Source: Clostridiales bacterium
GTDB taxonomy: Bacteria; Bacillota; Clostridia; Lachnospirales; Lachnospiraceae
DNA length: 31,050 bases
Assembly (NCBI GenBank): GCA_018366495.1
Contig: JAGZHZ010000026.1
Location: forward strand, 1-31,050
Direction: 5' to 3'
Part shown: positions 7,183 to 14,841 of the stretch, in pieces
How the letters are laid out: every line of letters starts with the position of its first letter
Numbering within the stretch: the stretch's first letter is position 1
Made by a program: the position numbers and the translations under genes
Notes under the pieces: generated by a model
Told to the model about the DNA's origin: nothing
What the model saw: only the letters and a program-made list of their open reading frames with translations
The model's database searches: none

Positions 7183-7226
7183 AAAAAAAGAAGCATACCT
7201 CTGCATAGAAGTATGCCTCTTTTTTT
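7183..7226 (-). terminator. Terminator of sulfur-redox operon
   Basis: GCATAC (7193-7198) pairs with GTATGC (7211-7216); the stem extends to 7190/7219 across one mismatch. Read on the minus strand it is preceded by A7 and followed by CTTCTTTTTTT. It begins right at the stop of the reductase gene. Confidence 0.75.
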
Positions 7227-7227
7227 C

Positions 7228-8178
7228 CTAGCAGCTTGCTCCGCCTGCCAAATGCAGCTTTGCAGCTAAGATTTCTTCTTTTCTCTCAAACAATTCATTT
7301 GAGAGGAGCTGTCTCTCCACTTCCTCAAAGCCGATTCTTTTGATGGTATCGGCAAAGCGCTCACCTGTTCTGCCCTGCTCGCGGAACAAAAGGATTGCTT
7401 TTTCTACCACGTCAAGCACTTCTTCCTCTGATGTAAAGATCTTTGAAAGTGCTTTACCCTGTGCAATCTTTTTACCCCATCTTCCGCCGATATAAATCTT
7501 GTATCCCGTCGTGCCGTCTTCAATCGCATCAAATGGACATTGGCCGATACAGCGTCCGCAGTTGTTGCAGATCTCTTTGTCAATCTCAAGAACGCCATCC
7601 TCCACTTTCGCAGCTTTCATCGGACAAGTCTTCTCAATCTTACACTTCTTGCATCCATTGCACAAATCTTCATCGAAATTAGGGATGAGCTGTCCTACGA
7701 TTCCAAGATCATTCAGATCTGGTTTTACGCAGTTGTTTGGACATCCGCCTGTCGCAATTTTAAATTTGTGCGGCAGTTTTACAGTGTGATATCCCAGATA
7801 AAATCTCTCGTGAATTTTTTCTGACAGTGCAAATGTGTCATACAGCCCATACTGGCAAGTCGTTCCTTTACAGGAAACAACAGGACGTACTACAGAACCA
7901 GTTCCTCCCGTCTGTAGACCTGCCTGCGCAATATACTCACGGAACGGTTCAATGTTGTCGAAATGGATGCCTCGAACTTCCACCGTAAGACGTGTTGTAA
8001 ATTCAACATCTCCATTTCCAAACTTCTGTGCTGCCTCTGCAATCACTCTTGTCTGCTCTGCATTGATCTTTCCATTTACTGTGATAATACGTCCGTTAAA
8101 AAGATCTGTACCCTTATTGTTTAGAAAGCCTAATGCTTTTACTCTTTTAATTTCATCTGCACTGATTGTACATGCCAT
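7228..8178 (-). CDS. AsrC-like siroheme/4Fe-4S sulfite (nitrite) reductase subunit
   Basis: 316 aa, close to anaerobic sulfite reductase subunit C. Residues 1-95 form the ferredoxin-like sulfite/nitrite reductase half-domain (GRIITVNGKINAEQ; TRLTVEVRGI). The siroheme-4Fe-4S ligands are C103/C108 (CKGTTC) and C146/C150 (GGCPNNC). A two-cluster ferredoxin insert follows: C173, C176, C179, C185 and C204, C207, C210, C214. The enzyme class passes six electrons to sulfite (to sulfide) or nitrite (to ammonia). ATG 8178 follows AGAGAGGT. It is the second gene after the flavoprotein gene (41-nt gap) and is closed by a terminator, so the two probably share electrons. AsrA and AsrB are not present nearby; the flavoprotein may replace them. 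The substrate (sulfite versus nitrite) is not settled by sequence. Confidence 0.88.
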   Translation of the reverse strand: MACTISADEIKRVKALGFLNNKGTDLFNGRIITVNGKINAEQTRVIAEAAQKFGNGDVEFTTRLTVEVRGIHFDNIEPFREYIAQAGLQTGGTGSVVRPVVSCKGTTCQYGLYDTFALSEKIHERFYLGYHTVKLPHKFKIATGGCPNNCVKPDLNDLGIVGQLIPNFDEDLCNGCKKCKIEKTCPMKAAKVEDGVLEIDKEICNNCGRCIGQCPFDAIEDGTTGYKIYIGGRWGKKIAQGKALSKIFTSEEEVLDVVEKAILLFREQGRTGERFADTIKRIGFEEVERQLLSNELFERKEEILAAKLHLAGGASC

Positions 8179-8219
8179 AATTTCTACCTCTCTTTTTCTA
8201 TTGACTTTTTATTGACAAA

Positions 8220-9854
8220 CTATTCTTCAACTTCTACATCTGTAAAAATATTGCCGCCTTCCAGAGCCTTTGTATTTTTATATCCATAAAATTTCATGCG
8301 GTTCTGGAGCAGGTATGCACGTTTTCCCTTGTTGCACACAAGCAGAAGCTTCTCATCCGGATCAAATCCGTCAATCGGACCATTTACCGTTGTGAGATCT
8401 ACATATGGCGCTCCTTCTGTCGTCGGCTGAATAGACGCATCAATCAGACGATACCCCTCTGCTGCGCCATCTGCATATTCTGCCGGCGTAAATGTCTCAA
8501 ATGTGCCTTTCAGCTTATTCTTTAAGACATTCAGGGTATGTGCAAACGGATGGATTGCTGTCGAGAACGGCGGTGCATATGCAAAATCGAGGTCAGAAAG
8601 GTCTTCCAGCGTTCCTTTCAGCATGATTCCAGTCACCGCAATATCTACAATCTTGTCCACTGCGCCTGCGCCGATCACTTGGATGCCAAGCAGACGGTGT
8701 GTCTCTTTGTCTGCAATCATCTTGATGGCAAATGAGCTTGCCCCCGCATAATAATGTGCTTTATCGTCCACAATCGTAACTACGCTGATCGGATCAAATC
8801 CTTCTGTCTTCGCCTGTTCTTCTGTCAGTCCCGTCCTTCCAACATTAATTCCAGGAAGTTTACACACTGCTGTTCCGAGAACTCCTCTGTATGGTATTTT
8901 CGCACCCATTATGTTCTGTGCAATCACACGTCCTGCAATGTTTGCAGTGGAACCCATCGGAGACCACATCGGTTTTCCTGTTATTGCATTGTGAACCATT
9001 GCGCAGTCACCTGCTGCATAGATGTCTGGGATATTTGTCTCGCCAAATTTATTCGTCATGATCGTTCCCTTAAACATCTCAAGTCCCGTATCCTTCAAAA
9101 ATTCTGTGTTTGGTCTGATTCCTGCGCTCAAAACTACTAAATCTGCTTTATACGCTTTTTTGCTTGTGATGACTTTTTCAACCTTGCCATCTCCTTCAAT
9201 AGCTGTGACAGCGACACCTGTCACAACCGGAATTCCGCTCTCAGATAATTTTCCCTCAGCATATGCTGCCATTTCTCTGTCAAATCCAGGGGAAAGAATC
9301 TGCGGAGCCATATCCAGCACAAAAGGCCGAATACCCATCTTTTTCAAATTCTCGGCGATCTCAAGCCCAATATATCCAGCTCCCACTACAACTGCTTTTT
9401 TGATGCTGCCTTCATCTACTGTCTCACGAAGCCGGAATGCATCATCTGGAGTTCTCATAAAAAATACGTTTTTCAGATCACACCCCTCAATCGGAGGTTT
9501 TACAGGACTTGCACCTACGGCAATCACAAGTTTATCATACTCGTATTCTTTTGTCTCCTGCGTTTTCAAATCAATAGCCGTCACTTTCTTTCCTTCCGGA
9601 TCTACTTTTACTGCTTCTACTTCTGTCAGCACTTTTACTCCGGTCAGCTTCTCATATTTCTGCGGCGTATTGACAATCAGTTCTTCTCTGTTCTCAATCA
9701 CATGACCTACATAGTATGGAAGTCCGCATCCCGCATAAGAAATCTCTTTTCCCTTATTCAGCACTGTGACTTCATTTGCACGATCTTCTCTCATCAACTT
9801 TGCGGCAATTTTTGTTCCGGCAGCAACGCCTCCAAGTACAAGTACCTTCATCAT
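8220..9854 (-). CDS. CoA-disulfide/persulfide reductase with C-terminal rhodanese-like domain
   Basis: 544 aa. The N-terminal FAD motif is VLVLGGVAAGTKIAAKL (4-20). The single redox Cys, C43 (YAGCGLPYYVG), is typical of CoA-disulfide reductase, NADH oxidase and NADH-dependent persulfide reductase. The NAD-binding motif is VVVGAGYIGLEIAE (about 155-168), with a second FAD motif IYAAGDCA and a dimerisation domain at about 330-450. The last 90 residues resemble a rhodanese domain ending in C507 (VCNKGKRAYLLQ), the place of a persulfide-carrying Cys. Such fusions reduce CoA-persulfide or polysulfide with NAD(P)H. ATG 9854 (ATGATG) follows AGGAGG. It is the first gene of an operon with the siroheme reductase and divergent from a LysR regulator. 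The role in sulfur redox is strong; the exact substrate is inferred. Confidence 0.9.
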   Translation of the reverse strand: MMKVLVLGGVAAGTKIAAKLMREDRANEVTVLNKGKEISYAGCGLPYYVGHVIENREELIVNTPQKYEKLTGVKVLTEVEAVKVDPEGKKVTAIDLKTQETKEYEYDKLVIAVGASPVKPPIEGCDLKNVFFMRTPDDAFRLRETVDEGSIKKAVVVGAGYIGLEIAENLKKMGIRPFVLDMAPQILSPGFDREMAAYAEGKLSESGIPVVTGVAVTAIEGDGKVEKVITSKKAYKADLVVLSAGIRPNTEFLKDTGLEMFKGTIMTNKFGETNIPDIYAAGDCAMVHNAITGKPMWSPMGSTANIAGRVIAQNIMGAKIPYRGVLGTAVCKLPGINVGRTGLTEEQAKTEGFDPISVVTIVDDKAHYYAGASSFAIKMIADKETHRLLGIQVIGAGAVDKIVDIAVTGIMLKGTLEDLSDLDFAYAPPFSTAIHPFAHTLNVLKNKLKGTFETFTPAEYADGAAEGYRLIDASIQPTTEGAPYVDLTTVNGPIDGFDPDEKLLLVCNKGKRAYLLQNRMKFYGYKNTKALEGGNIFTDVEVEE

Positions 9855-9917
9855 TTCTCCTCCTGTCTCTCTGTCTCATTTTTTAAGTATGCCCATCAAA
9901 ATTTTATTACAATGCTA

Positions 9918-9946
9918 ATAATATCACTTGTTATTTTATAAGTAAA
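9918..9946 (-). promoter_or_regulatory. Promoter of sulfur-redox operon
   Basis: Minus strand TTTACT (9941-9946), 17-nt spacer, TATTAT (9918-9923) with an extended TG. The weak -35 is what activator-dependent promoters often have. The start is near 9911, so the LysR-type palindrome is centred about 65 bp upstream. Confidence 0.55.
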
Positions 9947-9966
9947 ATAGTAATATTTTATGTGAT

Positions 9967-9986
9967 ATATAGGCATTTACCTATAT
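9967..9986. promoter_or_regulatory. LysR-type operator (ATATAGG-N6-CCTATAT)
   Basis: A perfect inverted repeat with 7-bp arms and a 6-bp centre (cattta). Its centre is near -65 relative to the predicted operon start, the usual recognition-site position of LysR regulators, and it overlaps the -35 (TTTACC, 9976-9981) of the LysR gene's own promoter. That layout suits activation of the operon and autorepression. Confidence 0.65.
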
Positions 9987-10005
9987 TAAATATATTTAGT
10001 ATAAA
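9976..10005 (+). promoter_or_regulatory. Promoter of LysR gene
   Basis: TTTACC (9976-9981), 18-nt spacer, TATAAA (10000-10005). The start is near 10012, about 9 nt before the GGGGG ribosome binding site. The -35 lies inside the palindrome. Confidence 0.5.
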
Positions 10006-10034
10006 CTTATTGCAATAAAAGGGGGCATCATTCT

Positions 10035-10925
10035 ATGGCAACAATCCGACAGCTGGAAGCATTTATTGCCACAGCTGAGTTTAAAAAAATGAGTGAGGCT
10101 GCAAAACATTTATATATTTCACAGCCCACAATCAGTCAGATTATTTCTGAATTGGAAAAAGAGTATCAGACAAAACTGTTTGAGCGCCACACAAAGGAGC
10201 TGCAGATTACCCCTGCCGGTTCTCTTCTCTTAAAAAGCGCCCGCGAAATCATTGCAATTCAAACTGCTTTAAAACAGAATATGAAAACGATCAACTCTAT
10301 CCGTTTTCTTCATATCGGCGCTACTATGACTGTAGGCGCTAATATTATCGGAAAAATTGTAGCCTGCATGAATAAACTTTATCCGGATATTGATATTTCA
10401 GTCACTGTTACAAATACAGAAAATATCGAACATATGCTTTTGCACAATGAGCTGGATCTTGCTCTTTCAGAAGGGATGATCACAAATACTGATCTAATCG
10501 CCAAACCGGCATTTCTTGATAAACTTTGCATTATCTGCAGCAAAAATCATCCTTTTGCCAAGGCTTCCTGTCTCCATGCTGAAGATCTTCGCAATCAAAA
10601 TTTTATTCTGCGCGAAAAAGGCAGCGGCACGAGAGCACTTTTTGAGACATTTATGAGAGTTCAAAATATACCATACCATATAAAATGGGAAAGCAGCAGT
10701 ACACCGGCAATCATAGACGCTGTCTCATACAATCTCGGTCTTGGTTTTGTCTCCCAGCGCTGCGTGGCTGAAAAAGTGGCAGCAGGAGTTCTATTTCACT
10801 GTCCTGTACAGGAAATCAATCTTGACCGTTTTTTCTATCTCTGTTACAGTCGCACACATCCATTTACAAGTCAAATGAAAGATTTCAGCGATTATATTTT
10901 TTCTCTTCCTAAAGATTTCAGATAA
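10035..10925 (+). CDS. LysR family regulator (CysL/YeiE-like)
   Basis: 296 aa, full length. Residues 1-60 are the winged helix-turn-helix (TIRQLEAFIATAEFKKMSEA, HLYISQPTISQIISELE, LFERHTKELQITPAG). Residues about 90-290 form the two-lobed effector domain (LHIGATMTVGANIIGKIVAC; GSGTRALFETFM; GLGFVSQ). The GSGTR and 'AVSYNLGLGFVS' segments are typical of the CysL/YeiE group, which responds to sulfite or other sulfur metabolites. ATG 10035 follows GGGGG at 9 nt. It is divergent from the sulfur-redox operon, with a palindrome between the two. It probably activates that operon when its ligand is bound; the ligand is inferred from the family and the neighbours, not shown by the sequence. Confidence 0.92.
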   Translation: MATIRQLEAFIATAEFKKMSEAAKHLYISQPTISQIISELEKEYQTKLFERHTKELQITPAGSLLLKSAREIIAIQTALKQNMKTINSIRFLHIGATMTVGANIIGKIVACMNKLYPDIDISVTVTNTENIEHMLLHNELDLALSEGMITNTDLIAKPAFLDKLCIICSKNHPFAKASCLHAEDLRNQNFILREKGSGTRALFETFMRVQNIPYHIKWESSSTPAIIDAVSYNLGLGFVSQRCVAEKVAAGVLFHCPVQEINLDRFFYLCYSRTHPFTSQMKDFSDYIFSLPKDFR

Positions 10926-10988
10926 TCTCTCGCTTCATTTTTATAAATGGTGAAAAAATACTTGTGACTCTCTTCATAAGAGATTTAA

Positions 10989-11036
10989 AAAAGAAAAAAT
11001 CTCTGGAAACAAAAAGTTTCTGAGATTTTTTCTTTT
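10989..11036. terminator. Bidirectional terminator
   Basis: AAAAGAAAAAATCTC (10989-11003) pairs perfectly with GAGATTTTTTCTTTT (11022-11036), with an inner GAAAC/GTTTC stem and an AAAAA loop. It ends the LysR gene and probably also the purine permease gene, whose stop is about 98 nt away on the other strand. Confidence 0.85.
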
Positions 11037-11133
11037 GTTTATTTTACTTTTAATTTTTTGTTTAAAACACTTTTTTCTCTATTTTTTTCAATTTTCTGCC
11101 GAACTCCCTTAAAGTTCTAAGCTCTAAACTAGA

Positions 11134-12516
11134 TTATAATAAGAAATATTTTCCTATAAACAAAATGGCTAAGACGATCATCAAAGCGCTCATTTTCTTT
11201 TCTTTTGCTTTGCCCGCAACCAGATTTAAAATTACATAGGAGATTACTCCCATCGCGATTCCTTCTGAGATACTGTAGAAAAATGGCATTGCTGCAATAC
11301 AGATAAAGCAAGGAATTCCTTCTGTAAAATCAGAGAAATCAATATTTACAATATTTGTCAGCATATAAAATCCGACAACTACCAGAGCCGGTGCAGTTGC
11401 AAAAGAAGGAATTGCCAAAAAGATAGGGGAAAGCAATAAAGATGCCCCAAATAATACAGCGGTTGTCACAGCTGTCAGTCCTGTACGTCCTCCTTCTGAA
11501 ACACCAGATGCACTCTCAACAAATGTTGTCACCGTTGATGTTCCAAGAACTGCTCCTGCTGTTGTTGCTACTGCATCTGCCATTAATGCTCCTTTGATTC
11601 TTGGCAGCTTTCCTTTTTTGTCCAGCATATTTGCTTTTGTGGAAACTCCAATTAATGTTCCAAGTGTATCGAAAATATCTACAAATAAAAACGCAAATAC
11701 AACAACAACAAATTGTCCAATATTAATTCCTGAAAAACTTAGTTTTCCAAAAATTGGTGCTAAACTTGGCACACTGATTCCGTTGCTGAAATCTGGAAGT
11801 AAACTAAACATACCCAGTTCTGCATTTGGAACGTACAGACCTGTCAGCTGACAGACAATTCCCAGAATCCATGTAATTAAAATACCCCAAAGAATATTTC
11901 CTTTTACGTTTTTCACTACCAGAATGGATGTGATAATAATACCAATTACTGCTAATATTACAGTAATTCCAACATCATTCATGGAAGCGCTCACACCATT
12001 CAGCTCATTATATCCATCGACAGAAAAAAGCTGAACCAGAGTAGATCCACCAATTACAATCTTTGCATTCTGCAATCCGATAAATGCAATAAACAGACCA
12101 ATTCCCACACTCACTGCTGATTTTAAATTCATCGGAATCGCATTAAAAATAGCCTCACGCACATTTGTGATTGAAAGCAGAATAAAAATCAGACCTTCCA
12201 CAAAAACTGCCGCCAGTGCAACCTGCCATGTGTATCCCATACCAATTACTACTGTGTATGCAAAATACGCATTCAGTCCCATTCCCGGTGCAAGTGCAAA
12301 TGGATAGTTCGCAAAGATCGCCATCAGCAACGTTCCCAAAAATGCTGACACTGCTGTTGCTGTGAATACTGCTCCCTGATCCATCCCCGCTGCCGCCAGA
12401 ATGCTTGGATTTACAGCCAGAATATATGCCATTGTCATAAATGTCGTAATTCCGGCTAACACTTCTGTTTTCACATTGGTGTTGTTCTCCTTCAGCTTAA
12501 ATAGTTTCTCAAACAT
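11134..12516 (-). CDS. NCS2 (AzgA/PbuG-type) purine permease
   Basis: 460 aa with about 13 hydrophobic segments. The N-terminus (KLKENNTNVKTEVLAGITTF, MTMAYILAVNP), the motif 'ALAPGMGLNAYFAYTVV' (about 73-89), 'VFAFLFVDIFDTLGTLIG' (about 276-293) and 'GTSTVTTFVESASGVSEGGR' (about 325-344) are signatures of the AzgA-like branch of NCS2 transporters. These take up hypoxanthine, guanine or adenine with protons. ATG 12516 follows TAGGAGG. A promoter is predicted at 12571-12599, leaving a leader of about 47 nt that is too short for a purine riboswitch. It is monocistronic. Which purine it carries cannot be read from the sequence. Confidence 0.92.
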   Translation of the reverse strand: MFEKLFKLKENNTNVKTEVLAGITTFMTMAYILAVNPSILAAAGMDQGAVFTATAVSAFLGTLLMAIFANYPFALAPGMGLNAYFAYTVVIGMGYTWQVALAAVFVEGLIFILLSITNVREAIFNAIPMNLKSAVSVGIGLFIAFIGLQNAKIVIGGSTLVQLFSVDGYNELNGVSASMNDVGITVILAVIGIIITSILVVKNVKGNILWGILITWILGIVCQLTGLYVPNAELGMFSLLPDFSNGISVPSLAPIFGKLSFSGINIGQFVVVVFAFLFVDIFDTLGTLIGVSTKANMLDKKGKLPRIKGALMADAVATTAGAVLGTSTVTTFVESASGVSEGGRTGLTAVTTAVLFGASLLLSPIFLAIPSFATAPALVVVGFYMLTNIVNIDFSDFTEGIPCFICIAAMPFFYSISEGIAMGVISYVILNLVAGKAKEKKMSALMIVLAILFIGKYFLL

Positions 12517-12570
12517 CTCTCTTTCCTCCTAAGATTGTATTCCTGTCTTCTTTCGTGACGGGCACTTTCT

Positions 12571-12599
12571 AGTTTATCAGAGAAATGGCGGAAAGTAAA
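12571..12599 (-). promoter_or_regulatory. Promoter of purine permease gene
   Basis: Minus strand TTTACT (12594-12599), 17-nt spacer, TAAACT (12571-12576) with an extended TG-A. The start is near 12564. Confidence 0.5.
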
Positions 12600-12703
12600 T
12601 CTTTATTCTGGCAAATCAGGAAAAAGGGGGGCGTAAAATCATCAAACTTAGATAATTGAGCGATACCCTTGTAAAAAATAGTTATTTCAACTCCTGACAA
12701 ATA

Positions 12704-12740
12704 GCAAAAAAACTCCCCAGAACCGAAGTTCTGAGGAGTT
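12704..12740 (-). terminator. Terminator of rplM-rpsI operon (UUCG loop)
   Basis: On the minus strand AACTCC-T-CAGAAC, loop TTCG, GTTCTG-G-GGAGTT, then TTTTTTT. A long stem with a stable tetraloop and a U-run: a strong intrinsic terminator. Confidence 0.9.
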
Positions 12741-12770
12741 GAAAATTCTTTTCTGAAATTTTGATATCTC

Positions 12771-12789
12771 GAAAAAGCTCTGCTTTTTC
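12771..12789. repeat. Small inverted repeat after rpsI
   Basis: GAAAAAGC (12771-12778) and GCTTTTTC (12782-12789) form an 8-bp stem with a 3-nt loop, just after the rpsI stop and before the main terminator. It might protect the 3' end; the role is unknown. Confidence 0.5.
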
Positions 12790-12810
12790 TCGTTGTCGCT
12801 TCGCTCCAGA

Positions 12811-13203
12811 TTAACGTTTGGAGAACTGTGGAGCACGACGAGCTGCTTTGAGACCGTATTTCTTTCTTTCTTTCATTCTTGGATCTCTTGTCAGATATCC
12901 TGCTTTTTTCAGAGCTGGTCTGTAGTCATTGTCTACCTGCAGTAATGCTCTTGCGATACCGTGTCTGATAGCCCCAGCCTGACCAGTGAATCCGCCACCG
13001 TGTACGTTTACTAAAACGTCAAATTTATCTGTTGTCTCAGTAGCTGCTAATGGCTGACGAACAACAACTTTTAATGTTTCCAGTCCAAAATAATTATCAA
13101 TATCTCTCTTATTGATTGTAATTTTTCCTGTTCCTGGTACTAAATATACTCTTGCGATAGATTTTTTTCTTCTTCCTGTTCCGTAGAATTTTGAATTAGC
13201 CAA
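12811..13203 (-). CDS. rpsI: 30S ribosomal protein S9
   Basis: 130 aa, full length. Starts ANSKFYGTGRRKKSIARVYL and ends in the basic tail (YGLKAARRAPQFSKR) that reaches the P-site tRNA; the last residues, SKR, are characteristic. Conserved 'GTGRRK', 'INKRDIDNYFG' and 'HGGGFTGQAGAIRHGIARAL' are all present. The start codon is TTG at 13203, 9 nt after GGAGG; no ATG alternative fits. It is co-transcribed 18 nt after rplM, the usual gene pair. Expression is probably set by the rplM leader. There is nothing abnormal in the protein. Confidence 0.98.
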   Translation of the reverse strand: MANSKFYGTGRRKKSIARVYLVPGTGKITINKRDIDNYFGLETLKVVVRQPLAATETTDKFDVLVNVHGGGFTGQAGAIRHGIARALLQVDNDYRPALKKAGYLTRDPRMKERKKYGLKAARRAPQFSKR

Positions 13204-13221
13204 TGTTCTTTACCTCCTTAC

Positions 13222-13650
13222 TTAAAATGTGAGTACTTCTGGTTTCTGAGCTGCATGATCATGCTCTGCTCCAGCGTAAACGTGAAGTTTTTTGCCCATA
13301 GCTCTTCCCAAAGGTCCCTTTGGAAGCATACCCTGAACAGCCAGTTCAATTACTTTTTCAGGTTTCTTTGCCATCATCTCTCTTAATGTAGTTTCTTTCA
13401 TTCCTCCTACATAATCAGAGTGTCTGTAGTAAATTTTCTGATCTAATTTTTTTCCTGTTACAGTAACTTTGTCAGCGTTTACAACGATCACATAATCTCC
13501 TGTATCAATGTGTGGTGTAAAGATCGGCTTATTTTTTCCTCTCAAAACTTTAGCTACTTCAGATGCTAAACGACCTAATGTATATCCTGTAGCGTCAACT
13601 ACGTACCATTTTCTTTCAATTGTTGCTGGACTAGCCATAAAACTCTTCAT
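13222..13650 (-). CDS. rplM: 50S ribosomal protein L13
   Basis: 142 aa, full length. It begins MKSFMASPATIERKWYVVDA, keeps 'GRLASEVAKVLRGKNKP', 'HIDTGDYVIVVNADKVTVTG', 'YYRHSDYVGGMKE' and 'AVQGMLPKGPLGR', and ends in the HVYAGAEHDHAAQKP segment. L13 is an early-assembly protein of the large subunit and in some bacteria represses its own operon by binding the mRNA leader. ATG 13650 follows AAGGAGGT. It is the first gene of the rplM-rpsI operon, from a perfect consensus promoter (13744-13772), with a structured leader between. Confidence 0.98.
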   Translation of the reverse strand: MKSFMASPATIERKWYVVDATGYTLGRLASEVAKVLRGKNKPIFTPHIDTGDYVIVVNADKVTVTGKKLDQKIYYRHSDYVGGMKETTLREMMAKKPEKVIELAVQGMLPKGPLGRAMGKKLHVYAGAEHDHAAQKPEVLTF

Positions 13651-13690
13651 TGGTTTACCTCCTTGAATATTTAAACTGGTTATATGATAA

Positions 13691-13721
13691 AATGTTCTGC
13701 CGGGGCCTTGGCCAAAACATT
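13691..13721 (-). promoter_or_regulatory. rplM leader hairpin (L13 leader candidate)
   Basis: In the roughly 87-nt leader, AATGTTTTGGCC pairs with a GGCC/GAACATT series (13691-13721) to make a hairpin with a GC-rich inner stem. Firmicutes carry a known L13 leader RNA at this place. The fit is by position and shape only. Confidence 0.5.
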
Positions 13722-13743
13722 CCTCTCCATTTCATGCCTTTCC

Positions 13744-13772
13744 ATTATATTATACAAGAGAAATCATGTCAA
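13744..13772 (-). promoter_or_regulatory. Perfect consensus promoter of rplM-rpsI
   Basis: Minus strand TTGACA (13767-13772), 17-nt spacer, TATAAT (13744-13749): all twelve bases match. It begins 12 nt after the truA stop, so the ribosomal genes do not depend on truA transcription. Confidence 0.9.
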
Positions 13773-13784
13773 TATCTTATTTTT

Positions 13785-14561
13785 TTATTTTTCCTGAAAA
13801 CTCAAGGTTTCCTGCTGTTTTTCATCTGGATATTCAATCGAAACCAATGTCAATCCCTCCGGTCTGGCCGTCGGTCCTCCCGCGTTTCGATCTTTCGCCT
13901 CTAAAATTTTTTCCATATCCTGCGGCTGAATGATTCCCTGTCCCGCCTGCATCAAAGTTCCCGCAATGATACGTACCATATTATATAAAAATCCATTTCC
14001 CCTGATTCGTATCCGGATCAAATGCTCTTCTTTTGTGATGTCAATGCTGTAAATTGTTCTGACGGTATCCGGCACTTCTTCTTTCCATGTGCTCAGACTT
14101 TTAAAGTCATGCGTACCTACTAAATAGGAAGCTGCTTTTCTCATAGCTTCTATATCCAGCTTATAATAGGTAAAATAAGAATACAGTCTTTTTGTGGGAT
14201 CAGGAAATCTTCTATTATAGATACAATATTCATATGTTTTGACGGTATGGCACTTTCTCGGATGAAAATCAGGCGCCACCTCCTCAGAATCAATAATCCG
14301 AATATCTGCAGGCAGTCTTGTATTCATCGCATAAGAAATCTTTTCTGCAGGCATTCTGGCATTTGTGTCGAACACAGCCACATTTCCAAGCGCATGGACA
14401 CCGGAATCTGTTCTGCTTGCCCCGATTACCTTGATCGGCTCTTGCAGCAGGTCTGACAGATGACGGTTCAATATTTCTTCTATCGTCACTCCGTTTGGCT
14501 GAATCTGCCATCCGCAATAATTTGTCCCGTCATACGATACAATTAATTTCACACGTTTCAT
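13785..14561 (-). CDS. truA: tRNA pseudouridine(38-40) synthase
   Basis: 258 aa, usual length. It starts MKRVKLIVSYDGTNYCGWQI. Catalytic D52 sits in 'GASRTDSGVHA'. 'RTIYSIDITKEEHLIRIRIRG' and 'GNGFLYNMVRIIAGTL' are the conserved C-terminal core. It converts uridines 38, 39 and 40 of many tRNA anticodon arms to pseudouridine. ATG 14561 has a GGAG site 11 nt upstream. In related Clostridia truA lies between the ECF transporter genes and rplM, as here. It is separated from ecfT by a terminator and a gap of about 235 nt that must hold its promoter, which I could not pick out. Confidence 0.97.
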   Translation of the reverse strand: MKRVKLIVSYDGTNYCGWQIQPNGVTIEEILNRHLSDLLQEPIKVIGASRTDSGVHALGNVAVFDTNARMPAEKISYAMNTRLPADIRIIDSEEVAPDFHPRKCHTVKTYEYCIYNRRFPDPTKRLYSYFTYYKLDIEAMRKAASYLVGTHDFKSLSTWKEEVPDTVRTIYSIDITKEEHLIRIRIRGNGFLYNMVRIIAGTLMQAGQGIIQPQDMEKILEAKDRNAGGPTARPEGLTLVSIEYPDEKQQETLSFQEK

Positions 14562-14796
14562 CTTTTCATGCTCTCCATTTTCTTTCTGTTTTTCCTATTC
14601 TTTTTCTTTTCCAATTCTCTGTTTCGATCCATTTCCCAGATAGCAGCTTACATTCTCAATAATTAGAAAAGACTTGAATACCGCTTGCTTCTTCTGTTTA
14701 CTGGCTAAGTAGAAAATCATTGACTCAAATTCTTCTTTTGTATTTTATCTTTGAGCATCTCTGATCTCTTCTTTCTGCTTTATCTCTCATCTTTTA

Positions 14797-14841
14797 AAAA
14801 CAGCCTGCCTCACATTCAAAATCCTGTGGGCAGACTGTTTT
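14797..14841 (-). terminator. Terminator of ECF operon, overlapping ecfT stop
   Basis: On the minus strand AAAACAG-CTGCC-ACA pairs with TGT-GGCAG-CTGTTTT, followed by TTAAAAG. The first arm begins in the ecfT stop codon region (14841-14843). Confidence 0.8.

Noticed and set aside
9022..9705. Plus-strand ORF (227 codons) antisense to the flavoprotein gene
   Set aside because: Ser/Pro/Thr-rich shadow of a conserved gene with no own signals.
12517..12703. Purine riboswitch before the NCS2 permease
   Set aside because: None of the conserved purine-riboswitch segments is visible, and the predicted leader is only about 47 nt.
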